Origin: a virus | Reading direction: 5' to 3' (one strand) | Length of the DNA stretch: 45,328 nt | IMG/VR virus record: IMGVR_UViG_3300036851_000037 | Span: 1 to 45,328 of that record | Part shown: in pieces, positions 7,868-16,900 of the stretch | Layout of the letters: every line of letters starts with the position of its first letter | Numbering within the stretch: position 1 is the stretch's first letter | Translations under genes and position numbers: made by a program | Notes under the pieces: generated by a model | Database searches by the model: none | What the model was told of the DNA's origin: nothing | What the model saw: only the letters and a program-made list of their open reading frames with translations

Positions 7868-8470
7868 ATGGCTCTCGACAGCTACGCCAATCTTAAGACG
7901 GCCCTGCAAACATGGATGGCGCGGGCCGATCTGTCGAACGATGTTGACGACCTGATCGACATTTTCGAGGGCTGGTGCAATCGGAATCTAAGAGTTCCGC
8001 AGATGGAGCAGGAAGCCACTGCGTCAGCTACTGAGTACATGCCGCTACCTACTGATTTTGTGCAATTGCGTGACATTCAATGGCAGGGAAGCCCGCGCAG
8101 ACAGTTGGAGTATGTAACGCCGTCCTATGCGGATATTTACGACAACACCGGGACGGCTGGAACGCCAAAGTATTACACGGTTGTCGCAAATCAGCTCCGA
8201 CTAATCCCGGCGCCGGACTCGCCTACAAGCATCCGTATCGACTACTGGCAGAAGCTCCCCGCCTTGTCTGCTGAAACAGCGACCAATTGGCTCCTCGCCC
8301 TGTATCCCGACGCCTATCTCTATGGACCCATGGTTCATGGTCACGTCCGAATTCATAACCCACAGATGGCCACAACGATAGCGAGCGGCTGGGCGGGCGT
8401 CATGCGCGAAATAGATAAAGCAGGGCGTAACCAGAACTTCGGCAGTCTGTTGCAGATTAGACCCGCTTAA
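7868..8470 (+). CDS. Head-tail adaptor (P22 gp4-like)
   Basis: 200 residues. An N-terminal helical half (SYANLKTALQTWMARADLS and a following acidic helix) and a later PLPTDFVQLRDIQW, IDYWQKLPALS and LYPDAYLYGPM are typical of the podovirus adaptor that docks under the portal and extends the DNA channel. Size and place, between capsid and tail genes, agree. Confidence 0.8.
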   Translation: MALDSYANLKTALQTWMARADLSNDVDDLIDIFEGWCNRNLRVPQMEQEATASATEYMPLPTDFVQLRDIQWQGSPRRQLEYVTPSYADIYDNTGTAGTPKYYTVVANQLRLIPAPDSPTSIRIDYWQKLPALSAETATNWLLALYPDAYLYGPMVHGHVRIHNPQMATTIASGWAGVMREIDKAGRNQNFGSLLQIRPA

Positions 8471-8488
8471 CTAACACGAAGGAAAAGG

Positions 8489-8674
8489 ATGGACTCGGTT
8501 TCCACCGCTAAAGGTGATCTTCCGCGCTCCGCTTTGGAGTACAGGGACTCGGTTACAGAGGATGGTGTCGCGGTCTACACGGCCCGCGAATGGTTCCACG
8601 ATGGCGAGATGGTGCGGCGCGATGCGTGGGTCGACATGAAGCGCGGCCAAGCCGCAGAAGCGCAGAAGGCGTAA
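8489..8674 (+). CDS. Small hypothetical protein
   Basis: 61 residues, charged, ribosome site GGAAAAGG just upstream of the ATG. It contains a YTAREWFHDGEMVRRDAW stretch that could form a small beta domain. No family recognised. It lies between adaptor and a decoration-like protein. Confidence 0.65.
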   Translation: MDSVSTAKGDLPRSALEYRDSVTEDGVAVYTAREWFHDGEMVRRDAWVDMKRGQAAEAQKA

Positions 8675-8693
8675 CTCGAACTTCGCTTAACTA

Positions 8694-8707
8694 ATGCCGT
8701 GAGGCAT
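8694..8707 (+). other. GNRA-capped hairpin ATGCC-GTGA-GGCAT, copy 3 (covarying)
   Basis: Same position relative to a structural gene, same loop and flanks as the copy at 2925, but the second stem pair is T-A in place of C-G on both sides. Matching changes on both arms mean selection keeps the fold, not the letters. It is followed immediately by a GAGGAAGGGA ribosome site and the ATG at 8725. An 11-base sequence just before it (CGCTTAACTAA) also occurs at 8464-8474. Confidence 0.7.
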
Positions 8708-8724
8708 GAGGAAGGGAAACTGAA

Positions 8725-9150
8725 ATGGCGAATTCCGCCGGTATTTGCACGTCGTTCAAGGTCGAAATCTTGGGCGCGACTCACAACCTGAATAACGGCG
8801 GACACTCGCTCAAGATGGCGCTGTATCTCACGTCAGCGACCGTCACTCCTGCTACGACCGCTTACTCGTCCACCAATGAAGTCACGTCGGCCAACTACAC
8901 GGCGGGCGGGGCTGCGGTAACGAACGTTGCGGTGTCGAGTTCGGGTACTACCGCGATATGGACTCCGGGCGCCAATATAACTTGGACGACGGTTACGTTT
9001 ACGACGGACTGCGCGTTCCTCTACAACACTTCAGCGGCTAACAAGTCCATCGCTGTGTTTACCTTCGGTTCGCAGACAGTCTCAGCGGGCAACTTCACGC
9101 TGACCATGCCAACCAACGATGCCAGCAATGCTCTTATCCGCATCGCCTGA
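8725..9150 (+). CDS. Small beta-rich virion protein (decoration-like)
   Basis: 141 residues, very rich in Thr/Ser/Ala/Asn with alternating hydrophobics, and nearly free of Lys and Arg after the start; reads as a small beta-sandwich. The gene has the same leader hairpin and strong ribosome site as the capsid gene, suggesting an abundant virion component. Head decoration or tail component fits; I cannot decide between them. Confidence 0.65.
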   Translation: MANSAGICTSFKVEILGATHNLNNGGHSLKMALYLTSATVTPATTAYSSTNEVTSANYTAGGAAVTNVAVSSSGTTAIWTPGANITWTTVTFTTDCAFLYNTSAANKSIAVFTFGSQTVSAGNFTLTMPTNDASNALIRIA

Positions 9151-11702
9151 TGGCGCGGCGGGTATACAAGAACCGCAACAAACCACTTCCGGCTTTAGGC
9201 GGGAGTAGGGCCTTGCCGGGGAAGCTGCGCCCTCTGATTAGCTTGGGGATGACAGGGCAGTCTCGCGCGGCGTCTGCGGGCACGATTGCCGGGGCGGGTG
9301 GCGGCGCGCCTCCGGTATCAGGGGACCGCGTCCTTATAGAGTTCCAAGGGGCGCCCGGCACACCGACAGAAGACGCCCGCACGACTTGGAATTACGCCAA
9401 CTCTGCTTTGAATACCTCGGGCGAATGGGAGGTCCAAGGCGGGGATTGGTTTGACGCGAACGAGACATTCAATGGTCCAAATCCATACGTCAACCAGTTT
9501 GTTTCGGCGAGCCCGGTAACGCACTTTATTGGGAACATTGACGGGGACATCAGGATAACCGGTGTCAATCACGTTAGTAGCGTGATGATTGATGGCTCGC
9601 CAGCAGAAGCGTTCTGGATTCACCCCACTTCTGGCTCTGCAATCGCATTAACCTCGTCCGATTTTTCACCTGTTCTCGTCCGCAATCCGACACGGGGCGA
9701 CAACATGCAAGTGTTCTGTGATGCCGGCGCGACCATGCGTATTGATAAGGTCGCGGGTCCGGTCATCAACGACTACACGACGCCCATAGGTCCGTCGAAC
9801 ACGCCTACGATCTGGCGGCAGGAGATGACGAGCCTTGCTGATCTGAATGCTAGGGCCGGGTACAACCTCGATGCTACGGGCACATGGGCGAATAACCCCG
9901 AATTCGGGGTTGACGCTGACGGTACTAAATACCTTCGGTTCTCAAGTTGGCCGAGCTTCGAGAAGCTCATCTCTTGGTTCCTCCCGTTCGGCGTTCTGAT
10001 GACATCCGGGAATGTCGGTTTCGGAATGCTGATTGAAGCCGACGTGGATGACTACATGAACGAGCACGGCATGAAATTGCCGGGGCCGACGAACGAATAC
10101 ACCGCGCACGGTCAGGTTGATTTGATCTCGCTTCGGATGTGGCATGGCCCGAAGTCTGCGAACAATCCCGATCTATTCGGCGCCAATAACTACTGGTACT
10201 ACGCGGGAATGCCGGCAGAGGGGGGTGGCTTCCCGTCGCATTTGCCCATGCCGTCTTGTTACCGCGCGGGCGTTCGTTATTGGGTCGAAATGCGCTGGCA
10301 GATGAATACGCAGGGCGTGGCCGATGGCTATGGCGCCGTGTGGATGAACGGCAACCTCGTGTGGGAATCAAACGCGATGATGTGGCAGAGCCTTGCGTCT
10401 AATGGCTCGATGTCTGATTTCTATCTCAATATCTACCACGGCGGAAACGGCCGGTATCCCACTGGGCTGATGCACTATCGTTTGTACGACCTATGCGTTT
10501 CAGACAACTACATCGGTCCGCCGGCGGCATGGGTCACTAACCTCCCCTCGTGGCGACCCGCGTCTGGTGTGCGGGCGAATCGCGGGTCTACGACGATGGC
10601 ATCTGTCGCGCCTTCAGACTCGTCTATTCAGGGCGTGTCTGGCATTGGCGGGGCGGTGTGGTATTCGGGCGGCGTGTTTGCTCCCGATCTCGGGCAGTGG
10701 GGATCGGTCATCAAGGGTGGCTCTGGTCACAACTCCTACTACGGGAATGAGATTTACCGCGGCGACCTCGAGGACGGCTTCTCGCTAGCGACGCAACCAC
10801 ATACGCAATTGTTCCTCGTGGATTCGCAGCCGGGCGCCCTCTACTCGCATAGCGACATCAATAACGCGCCTTTCGGTGCGGCTAATGGCGAGCACTGGGT
10901 GGACGGAACGGGCGCCGCTACGCTGCCTTCGCAGCCGGGCGCATTCCAGTGGTACGCGGGCGTTGTCGTGCTCCCTCCAGGGGTGGGCGGCGCAGGCGCC
11001 AATGGCGCGCTCGTCACGCCGATGCGCGACGCAATGACGCCTGATTCTGGCAAGGGCCGACGTTCGCACATCTTGCAATTGAACGATCCCGCAGCAGGAT
11101 GGGCGCGTTACAGCAACAATCTTTTGAGCACCGGAGGCTCGTTTGGTACGGCCGCTTGCGTGGCCGCGGCGCGGAACAAGATTTATCTCATACAGAACCT
11201 AGGTGTGGTGTCGCAGCTTGATCTGACCACTCGCCTGTGGAGCAACATTTCTAGCGACGTGGTGGGTGGCGGAGATTTCTCGACCATTCACTACATGGAA
11301 GCGCACGATTTGGTCGTGACGTTGCGAGTTAAAGACGGCACCACACAAATGTCTGTGCTGAATCCGAATACAAACGCAGTGGCGTATCCGACCATTACGG
11401 GGGCGGGGCCTACAGCAGCCAATGGCAATGCCGGCTCTACGGTGTGGGTTGAAGAACTCAACAAGTATTTTCACTATCAGCATAACGGGCATTCGAACAC
11501 GCTGTTTTCTCTTAACCTCCCAGCGAATCCATTTACCGGAACGTGGACGTGGACGAGCGAAACGCTTACCGGAGACACGCCGTTGAACGATAACTCGACT
11601 TCGCAGTACACGCGCCTGTTCTGGTCCACGCGAGCGCAAGTGCTGATTTGGCTCGGGGGTCCGTCCGTACCGTTGCAAGTCTGGACCCCTGCGGGGGTTT
11701 GA
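9150..11702 (+). CDS. Large tail fibre/spike-like protein with C-terminal propeller
   Basis: 850 residues, one-base overlap with the previous stop (TGATG). A basic, Gly-rich N-terminus of about 55 residues may anchor it. Residues about 60-480 are rich in Trp/Asn/Gly and contain YWVEMRWQMNTQGVADGYGA and VWMNGNLVW, the pattern of a polysaccharide-lyase or lectin-like jelly roll (PL14-like is possible). Residues about 490-850 show repeated blocks ending in aromatic/Asn motifs (such as LQLNDPAAGWARYSN, then NKIYLIQNLGV) typical of a kelch-like beta-propeller. It is probably the host-recognition protein or depolymerase. The catalytic residues cannot be named. Confidence 0.6.
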   Translation: MARRVYKNRNKPLPALGGSRALPGKLRPLISLGMTGQSRAASAGTIAGAGGGAPPVSGDRVLIEFQGAPGTPTEDARTTWNYANSALNTSGEWEVQGGDWFDANETFNGPNPYVNQFVSASPVTHFIGNIDGDIRITGVNHVSSVMIDGSPAEAFWIHPTSGSAIALTSSDFSPVLVRNPTRGDNMQVFCDAGATMRIDKVAGPVINDYTTPIGPSNTPTIWRQEMTSLADLNARAGYNLDATGTWANNPEFGVDADGTKYLRFSSWPSFEKLISWFLPFGVLMTSGNVGFGMLIEADVDDYMNEHGMKLPGPTNEYTAHGQVDLISLRMWHGPKSANNPDLFGANNYWYYAGMPAEGGGFPSHLPMPSCYRAGVRYWVEMRWQMNTQGVADGYGAVWMNGNLVWESNAMMWQSLASNGSMSDFYLNIYHGGNGRYPTGLMHYRLYDLCVSDNYIGPPAAWVTNLPSWRPASGVRANRGSTTMASVAPSDSSIQGVSGIGGAVWYSGGVFAPDLGQWGSVIKGGSGHNSYYGNEIYRGDLEDGFSLATQPHTQLFLVDSQPGALYSHSDINNAPFGAANGEHWVDGTGAATLPSQPGAFQWYAGVVVLPPGVGGAGANGALVTPMRDAMTPDSGKGRRSHILQLNDPAAGWARYSNNLLSTGGSFGTAACVAAARNKIYLIQNLGVVSQLDLTTRLWSNISSDVVGGGDFSTIHYMEAHDLVVTLRVKDGTTQMSVLNPNTNAVAYPTITGAGPTAANGNAGSTVWVEELNKYFHYQHNGHSNTLFSLNLPANPFTGTWTWTSETLTGDTPLNDNSTSQYTRLFWSTRAQVLIWLGGPSVPLQVWTPAGV
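11685..11700 (+). terminator. Possible weak terminator at end of fibre gene
   Basis: ACCCC-TGCG-GGGGT stem-loop followed by only TT and mixed bases, overlapping the last codons of the fibre gene. It would be weak or act in mRNA processing. Confidence 0.35.
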
Positions 11703-11724
11703 TTATGTTCAAAGGGATTAATCA

Positions 11725-12201
11725 ATGACTGCATTTCTGTGGAGCGAGCGAAGCGCGGTAACGCTCACTTCTGCCGGCTCAAGCCTTACCACTGGATCGG
11801 CCGGTTCTGCCGGGACAGACCTTGACGTAAGGACGACGGCGTCCGAAAACGCTAAGGGCGACTTCACGGCGGCGTTCCTGCTGATTTGTCAGTGGGGAAC
11901 GGTGACGGGCATCGTCGCGGGAACGATCATCGGAGACTTGTATCTCGTTCCGAAGATCGACGGCACGAATGCGCCGCAACTCGATACGACGGCAGGATCG
12001 AGTCGGCTTCCCTACGCAACTCGAGTGGGGTCTTTCGAGGCCACGAAGGCGCCTACGACATCGACGGACACTTACTTCATTGTCCCCGATGTTGACCTAC
12101 AGCCGTTGCTTTACACGGCATACCTGCTGAATCGTTCAGGGCAGACAATCTCTGCCAACTGGACGCTTAAGGTTGTTTCGGCGCAAGTCGAAGGCGTTTA
12201 A
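11725..12201 (+). CDS. Virion protein, beta-rich, unknown role
   Basis: 158 residues, Thr/Ser/Gly-rich with alternating hydrophobics; a YFIVPDVDLQPLLYTAYLLN segment suggests a compact beta domain. It is sandwiched between two fibre/lectin-like genes and ends in a TAATG overlap with the next one, so a tail or fibre accessory protein is likely. Confidence 0.6.
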   Translation: MTAFLWSERSAVTLTSAGSSLTTGSAGSAGTDLDVRTTASENAKGDFTAAFLLICQWGTVTGIVAGTIIGDLYLVPKIDGTNAPQLDTTAGSSRLPYATRVGSFEATKAPTTSTDTYFIVPDVDLQPLLYTAYLLNRSGQTISANWTLKVVSAQVEGV

Positions 12202-13373
12202 TGCTGATCGTTCCGCATCGCTGGAGGCGACCGCCTCCGGGCGCTGTCGGGATTGATTGGAGTCATCCGCTTGCGTCGGGCTTTGAGAATCCGCAGGCGT
12301 TCTTCTACGCATTCCAAGGAGACTATACAAGCCTTACCGGAGTAAATGACTGCGCGCCAACGAATAGCCCGACTTTTGTCGGCGTCCCCGATGGACAGGT
12401 TCTGCGGCTTGTAAGCGCAAGCCAGCAGATAGTCACGGCGGTTTCCCCAAGCGTTACATATTTCAATCCGCAAGGGACTTTCTACTGGCAGATGTCTCCG
12501 ACGTCGACCTACAACGACGGGACGCAGCGGGCAATTTTCGGCGCTGGAAATGTCACGCCGATGTTCTCGGGACAGAGCTTCACAGACAACAATCTATATA
12601 TCGGATGGGGTGATGCGTCAGATACGCGGGTCATCATTGCCAATTCCGCGTCGTATTGGTTACCCGGAAGGTTTGACTCGTGGGCGCTGACATGGGTAGA
12701 CGCGGGACTCTCAATTCTCTACGTCAACGGGGTAGAGGTCGGGCGCAACTCCGGGGGTACCGACACCTTTGACGCAAGCGCTGCCCCTTTGCGCATCGGG
12801 TCGCTGGGCGAATCCTTCGGAATCGCATTTGATGGCTATTTTAGCTACGCCGCTTTTACGGGTCGCGCCCATTCTGCGGCCGAAGTAAGAGAGTTCCACC
12901 AGAACCCTTGGCAGATATTCAAGCCGAGACAAAGGCGCACGTTCTTTTCTACCGGCCCGTCGCTCGTTATCTACAGGCCGGGCTCTGACATTGCGTCCGG
13001 CGGATGGACGAACAACGACGGGGCGGCCTCTCCTTTGTTCTCTCGGGTGGACGAGGTCGTAGAAGACGACGCCGACTATATTCAGAGCGCCGTTAACCCG
13101 TCTGCCGACATTGCTGAGATCCAATTTCAGAACGTTCAGCCGCCGAGCTTGAACACGAATCACACGATCAGCTACAAGATTAAGGGCGATGCGTCTACGC
13201 CATTAGTTGTAGACCTGATTGCTGGTAACGGAAGCACGATAGTCAAGACGTGGACGCACAATCCGGCGCCTTCGACTTACACGCGTTACGACCGAACGTT
13301 GACGACGGGAGAAGCTGACGCCTGGGCTGCCGCTGGGTATCCCGGTTCACGTCTACGCCTGACGGCGAACTGA
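12201..13373 (+). CDS. LamG/concanavalin-like fibre protein
   Basis: 390 residues. The first ~235 residues look like a LamG-type jelly roll: AFFYAFQGDYTSLTG, SWALTWVDAGLSILYVNGVE and PLRIGSLGESF are family-like strands, ending in AEVREFHQNPWQIFKPRQRR, a phrase that closes such modules in many phages of Burkholderia-type hosts. The remainder (residues ~245-390) is a second beta domain. Likely binds sugars on virion or host. It starts with ATG in TAATG. Confidence 0.65.
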   Translation: MLIVPHRWRRPPPGAVGIDWSHPLASGFENPQAFFYAFQGDYTSLTGVNDCAPTNSPTFVGVPDGQVLRLVSASQQIVTAVSPSVTYFNPQGTFYWQMSPTSTYNDGTQRAIFGAGNVTPMFSGQSFTDNNLYIGWGDASDTRVIIANSASYWLPGRFDSWALTWVDAGLSILYVNGVEVGRNSGGTDTFDASAAPLRIGSLGESFGIAFDGYFSYAAFTGRAHSAAEVREFHQNPWQIFKPRQRRTFFSTGPSLVIYRPGSDIASGGWTNNDGAASPLFSRVDEVVEDDADYIQSAVNPSADIAEIQFQNVQPPSLNTNHTISYKIKGDASTPLVVDLIAGNGSTIVKTWTHNPAPSTYTRYDRTLTTGEADAWAAAGYPGSRLRLTAN

Positions 13374-13374
13374 C

Positions 13375-14946
13375 GTGATTAAGACCTTCTACTGGAAAAA
13401 CACAGTAGCAGAGGGAGCGACCCTTCATAGGTCGTTGCAGGACAGCGGAACGGCCCCGCTAACGGCGACCACCGGAACGGGCTGGACCGCGGCGAATAAC
13501 GCTGCGGGTCAACAGCATTTGATGGTTGGTGGCAGTGAACAGTCGCGCACAAGCCCGGGATGGACGGCGACCAATCTACCGTCAACGTCTCCGGTTACGT
13601 CAGATTGCTGGCGCACTGATACGATCTACAACGGGTCGTTCGCCGCGGGCGACTGGTCTATCGTTTTCGGTATCAGGTCAGTTTCTAATGCGTGGACCGG
13701 ACGCGGCAGGCTCCGGGTTCGGGTATGGCGCTCTACGAATCCCGATGGGGCAAGCGCTACAGAGGTTACAGCCGCAACGCAGACGACTGATACGACGGTT
13801 GCGGACCTATCGACCACTTCAGACACGACGCTGACGGCGACGTGGTCTGCGTCGGGATTCTCGCTGACGAATGAATACCTGTTCTTTCAGGTCGCATTCG
13901 AGATCACGACGCAGGGCGGCATTGGGAATACTCGGGACGTTCTGTTCCGGGTTGGTTCTGCCTACTCTGTAGCGTCTACAGATTATTCGCAGGCGATAAC
14001 AGGGCTCGCGTTAACAGCGAGCAGTGGCGGTGCAGCGCTGCCGAGTCAAGTCTTGACAGGGCTGGCCGCGACTTTTGCGGGGGGCGTTTTCGCTGGCGGT
14101 ACGCAGCGCGCTTACCTGTCGTGGGCGCAGGCAGAGATTCCAGTAACGGCGGGGACGAATCAGGCCCTTACTGGGCAGGCCATGACATCGGCCTACGGGT
14201 CGTTTACTGCCGCCGGTTCGCAGAGAGCGTTCCTATCATGGACGCAAATACAGCTCCCGCCGACGAACGATGCGGGCCTGTCGTCATCTCCGATGACCGC
14301 ATCGGCGGGGACGCTGCTCCCGGTGTTCGGAACGATTCAGGATTTAACCGGGCTCTCGGTCACGGCCTCCGGCGGAACGATCATAGGCGCCAAGGGTGCG
14401 AACCTGACCGGGCTGTCGATGACAGCGTTGGCCGGAACGATACTTGGCAGTGACGAAACAATAGCGTTCTACGGAGTGATGACCCCGTGGAACCTGCCGA
14501 CGTTTACGAGTGCGGCGATTGCCGCTGTATCTGGATTTGTCGGCGTGCAGGTCAACGGCGGTATTCAAGTCCCGCTAGTTGGCTTAGTTGCTACTGGTGT
14601 TACTGGGTCGCATGTGTCGGCGATTGATGTTCGCGCGGTTTCTCCTGCGCTAACAATCTCGCGCGGCATGATCCAGCCAAGCACACAGAGCACGGTCCTT
14701 GTTGGGCTTACAGGTTTCACGATCACCACCAACACGGGGACTATTGAGGGCGGGCTCAAGCTCTCCGGACAGGCCGGAACATTTGCGGCGGGGACGCTTG
14801 TTCCTGCGCTCAGCGTGACGCTCGCCGGTCTTGCTGCAACCGCCGGCGCGGGGGCGCTAAGGCCCACTTACTGGAGGAACGAGACGGACGCTACCGGCGT
14901 ATGGACGCCAGTAGCTCCGCCCATTGGGACATGGACAGATGCCTAG
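13375..14946 (+). CDS. Repeat-rich tail protein
   Basis: 523 residues from a GTG. The first ~200 residues form a beta domain. The rest is a degenerate repeat of about 20-40 residues built on LTGLxxTAxxGT (for example LTGLAATFAGG, LTGLSVTASGGT, LTGLSMTALAGT, LAGLAATAGAG), at least eight copies, with an extra internal pair QRAYLSWAQ / QRAFLSWTQ. Such repeats are common in phage fibre and decoration proteins and often change copy number. It ends YWRNETDATGVW and a short tail. Unknown function; fibre or tail-associated is an inference from context. Confidence 0.65.
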   Translation: MIKTFYWKNTVAEGATLHRSLQDSGTAPLTATTGTGWTAANNAAGQQHLMVGGSEQSRTSPGWTATNLPSTSPVTSDCWRTDTIYNGSFAAGDWSIVFGIRSVSNAWTGRGRLRVRVWRSTNPDGASATEVTAATQTTDTTVADLSTTSDTTLTATWSASGFSLTNEYLFFQVAFEITTQGGIGNTRDVLFRVGSAYSVASTDYSQAITGLALTASSGGAALPSQVLTGLAATFAGGVFAGGTQRAYLSWAQAEIPVTAGTNQALTGQAMTSAYGSFTAAGSQRAFLSWTQIQLPPTNDAGLSSSPMTASAGTLLPVFGTIQDLTGLSVTASGGTIIGAKGANLTGLSMTALAGTILGSDETIAFYGVMTPWNLPTFTSAAIAAVSGFVGVQVNGGIQVPLVGLVATGVTGSHVSAIDVRAVSPALTISRGMIQPSTQSTVLVGLTGFTITTNTGTIEGGLKLSGQAGTFAAGTLVPALSVTLAGLAATAGAGALRPTYWRNETDATGVWTPVAPPIGTWTDA

Positions 14947-14965
14947 CAATTGATGCCTAGCAATT
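14938..14965 (+). repeat. Tandem 14-bp duplication at the tail-hub start
   Basis: GATGCCTAGCAATT occurs twice head to tail. The first copy holds an ATG that reads MPSN and then stops (TGA); the second holds the real start, MPSNYFP. The previous gene ends in the first copy (TAG at 14944). Confidence 0.9.
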
Positions 14966-16452
14966 ATTTCCCCGTCTACTTCATGCCGGACGTAGACCCG
15001 GCTTGGTCAGTGAATCCGGGCGTCTTAGTCGATGTCTCAAACGCAATCCCAAGCAAGCGCAAAACACTCAAGACGTACAACTGCGATCCAGACAACGCTT
15101 TCAAGTTCAATGCGGCAACTCTTGGAACTCCGCTGTATGGTGAGATTCGCAAGAATACCGATGGAGGGGTGAGACTCCTAGTCGGAACCAATACAAAACT
15201 CCTTGAGCACATTAATAACTTCGGTTGGGCGGACCGCTCTTTTGCGTCGGGCTCGTATCCCACGAGCAGCAATTGGACCTTTACGACATTCGGCAATAAC
15301 TACATTGCATGTAGCAAAGCAGTCGTCCCGCAAGTCTCCGTTTTAGATGAATTCTCAGCATTAAGTGGTAGCCCTCCGAAGGCCGCTTGCTGTACGACGC
15401 AAAAGAACTTCGTCTTGCTAGGCGATACGAATGACGGGACCAATCTCCCGGACCGTATCTGGTGGTCTGCGCTGGGGGATCATACGAGCTGGACACCGAG
15501 CGCTGCGACGCAAGCCGGAAACTATCGGCTACTTGACACACCGGGGCCAGTACGCTGCCTTGCAAATCTCCGCGATTCGGTGGTTGCGTATAAGGATGAC
15601 TCGTTGTATCTAGGGCAGTACGAAGGCTCGCCTTTACTATGGACATGGCGGCTCATTAGTGATCGAGTTGGTTGTGCGTCTCCTCAGGGCGTTGCTTCTG
15701 TAGACGGCGCACATTACTTCCTGCACAAGACCGGCGTGTACCGTTTTGACGGCGCGTCTGTGTCGTTGGTTGGTTCAGGAGCCAATCGCTATCTGTTAGC
15801 GAAGATGGGCGCAGATAACTCGTTCTTTAGTGGCTTCGCTACGGTTCAGGCGGCGTATGACGAGCACGAGGGAACGATTTACTGGTACTTTCGAGACTCA
15901 GCGTCTCCCGTGTCGTTGGAGCGTCGCTATGCGCTCTGCTACAACGTTTACACTGGGCTGTTCGGGTTTGTCTCATCGGCATGGTCTGTAAGCGGGGCGT
16001 GCCACGGCATTGTAAGGGCGTCTGCGGGCGACTTGTCGTACTGGTCGTCTAGTCTCAATTCTGCGACTACTAACATCATGACGGTCGGTGTAGTCAACGT
16101 CGGTGACGCGAAGGACGGCAGTGTTCGGGTGCCGCGCTTCTCGTTCGACGCTGAGTCTCCGGGCGCCATGTCGATAACAACCGGCGCCATAGGTGACGAG
16201 GACAAGGTCAGGACAATTACTAGGGTCAAGCCTCGCTTTCTGGCGATCACATCGCTTACAAGCGGGTCTGTGCTGGGGAAGATGTACGGCGGCGGCGCAT
16301 ACGATGCAGGAACTGCGTTTGCTGCTGACAACAATAGATTTCGTTACGACGGGATGAAGACGGGCCGCTGGCTAAGTTTTGTAGGGTCATGGCAGGACGC
16401 TGAGCTGCACGGCTTAAATATCCAGTTCACTGATACCGTGTCCGATGAGTAG
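14953..16452 (+). CDS. Tail hub / DNA-stabilisation protein (P22 gp10-like)
   Basis: 499 residues, beta-propeller-like: repeated blades rich in Trp, Gly and Asp, with LLGDTNDGTNLPDRIWWSAL, LRDSVVAYKDDSLYLGQYEG and GVYRFDGAS. This closely fits the packaged-DNA stabilisation or hub proteins of P22-like and related podoviruses (P22 gp10 is about 470 residues), which close the portal channel after packaging. An upstream TTG is in frame but the ATG at 14953 heads the duplicated start sequence. Confidence 0.75.
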   Translation: MPSNYFPVYFMPDVDPAWSVNPGVLVDVSNAIPSKRKTLKTYNCDPDNAFKFNAATLGTPLYGEIRKNTDGGVRLLVGTNTKLLEHINNFGWADRSFASGSYPTSSNWTFTTFGNNYIACSKAVVPQVSVLDEFSALSGSPPKAACCTTQKNFVLLGDTNDGTNLPDRIWWSALGDHTSWTPSAATQAGNYRLLDTPGPVRCLANLRDSVVAYKDDSLYLGQYEGSPLLWTWRLISDRVGCASPQGVASVDGAHYFLHKTGVYRFDGASVSLVGSGANRYLLAKMGADNSFFSGFATVQAAYDEHEGTIYWYFRDSASPVSLERRYALCYNVYTGLFGFVSSAWSVSGACHGIVRASAGDLSYWSSSLNSATTNIMTVGVVNVGDAKDGSVRVPRFSFDAESPGAMSITTGAIGDEDKVRTITRVKPRFLAITSLTSGSVLGKMYGGGAYDAGTAFAADNNRFRYDGMKTGRWLSFVGSWQDAELHGLNIQFTDTVSDE

Positions 16453-16900
16453 GGTACGCGTAGACCCGAATCTGCCAGACTATGGGCTGATCCTGAATGA
16501 CCCGGCCAAGTCTCTTTTCTATCCCAATAGCTACTTTGAACGTCTGTTGCGGCGGTTAAATGAGCTGTTCTACCGCTACAGCAACTTACCTGCAAACGAT
16601 GGCGGGGCGGAGTTGGGCGTCACGTCCAAGACGGGGAACTACACGGCGATAGCCGCGGATAGCCTGATCGTTTACACACTAAGCACGAATGCAACGCTGA
16701 CGCTTCCCGCCGCGAATGCGAGGGGTACGGCTTCTACGTGGCGGTTGGTAGTAGTTAGGGCCGATGCGACGGCTAATGTACTGACAGTGCAGCGGTCTGG
16801 CTCCGACACGTTGGACGCCGGCACCAGCACGACTATTGCTGCGTCGTCGAGTAAGGCCTTCATGTCGAACGGATCAACCGCGATCTACACGGTTACGTGA
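16445..16900 (+). CDS. Tail tip or fibre-like small protein
   Basis: 151 residues; overlaps the hub gene by 8 bases. Residues 1-60 are helical and polar (YFERLLRRLNELFYRYS), the rest is a Ser/Thr/Ala-rich beta domain with VYTLSTNATLTLPAA and GSDTLDAG motifs seen at fibre tips. Likely attaches to the hub by its N-terminus. Confidence 0.6.
   Translation: MSRVRVDPNLPDYGLILNDPAKSLFYPNSYFERLLRRLNELFYRYSNLPANDGGAELGVTSKTGNYTAIAADSLIVYTLSTNATLTLPAANARGTASTWRLVVVRADATANVLTVQRSGSDTLDAGTSTTIAASSSKAFMSNGSTAIYTVT

Noticed and set aside
8725-16900. Diversity-generating retroelement, as in BPP-1
   Set aside because: No reverse transcriptase and no template repeat were seen anywhere, although fibre-type genes are present.
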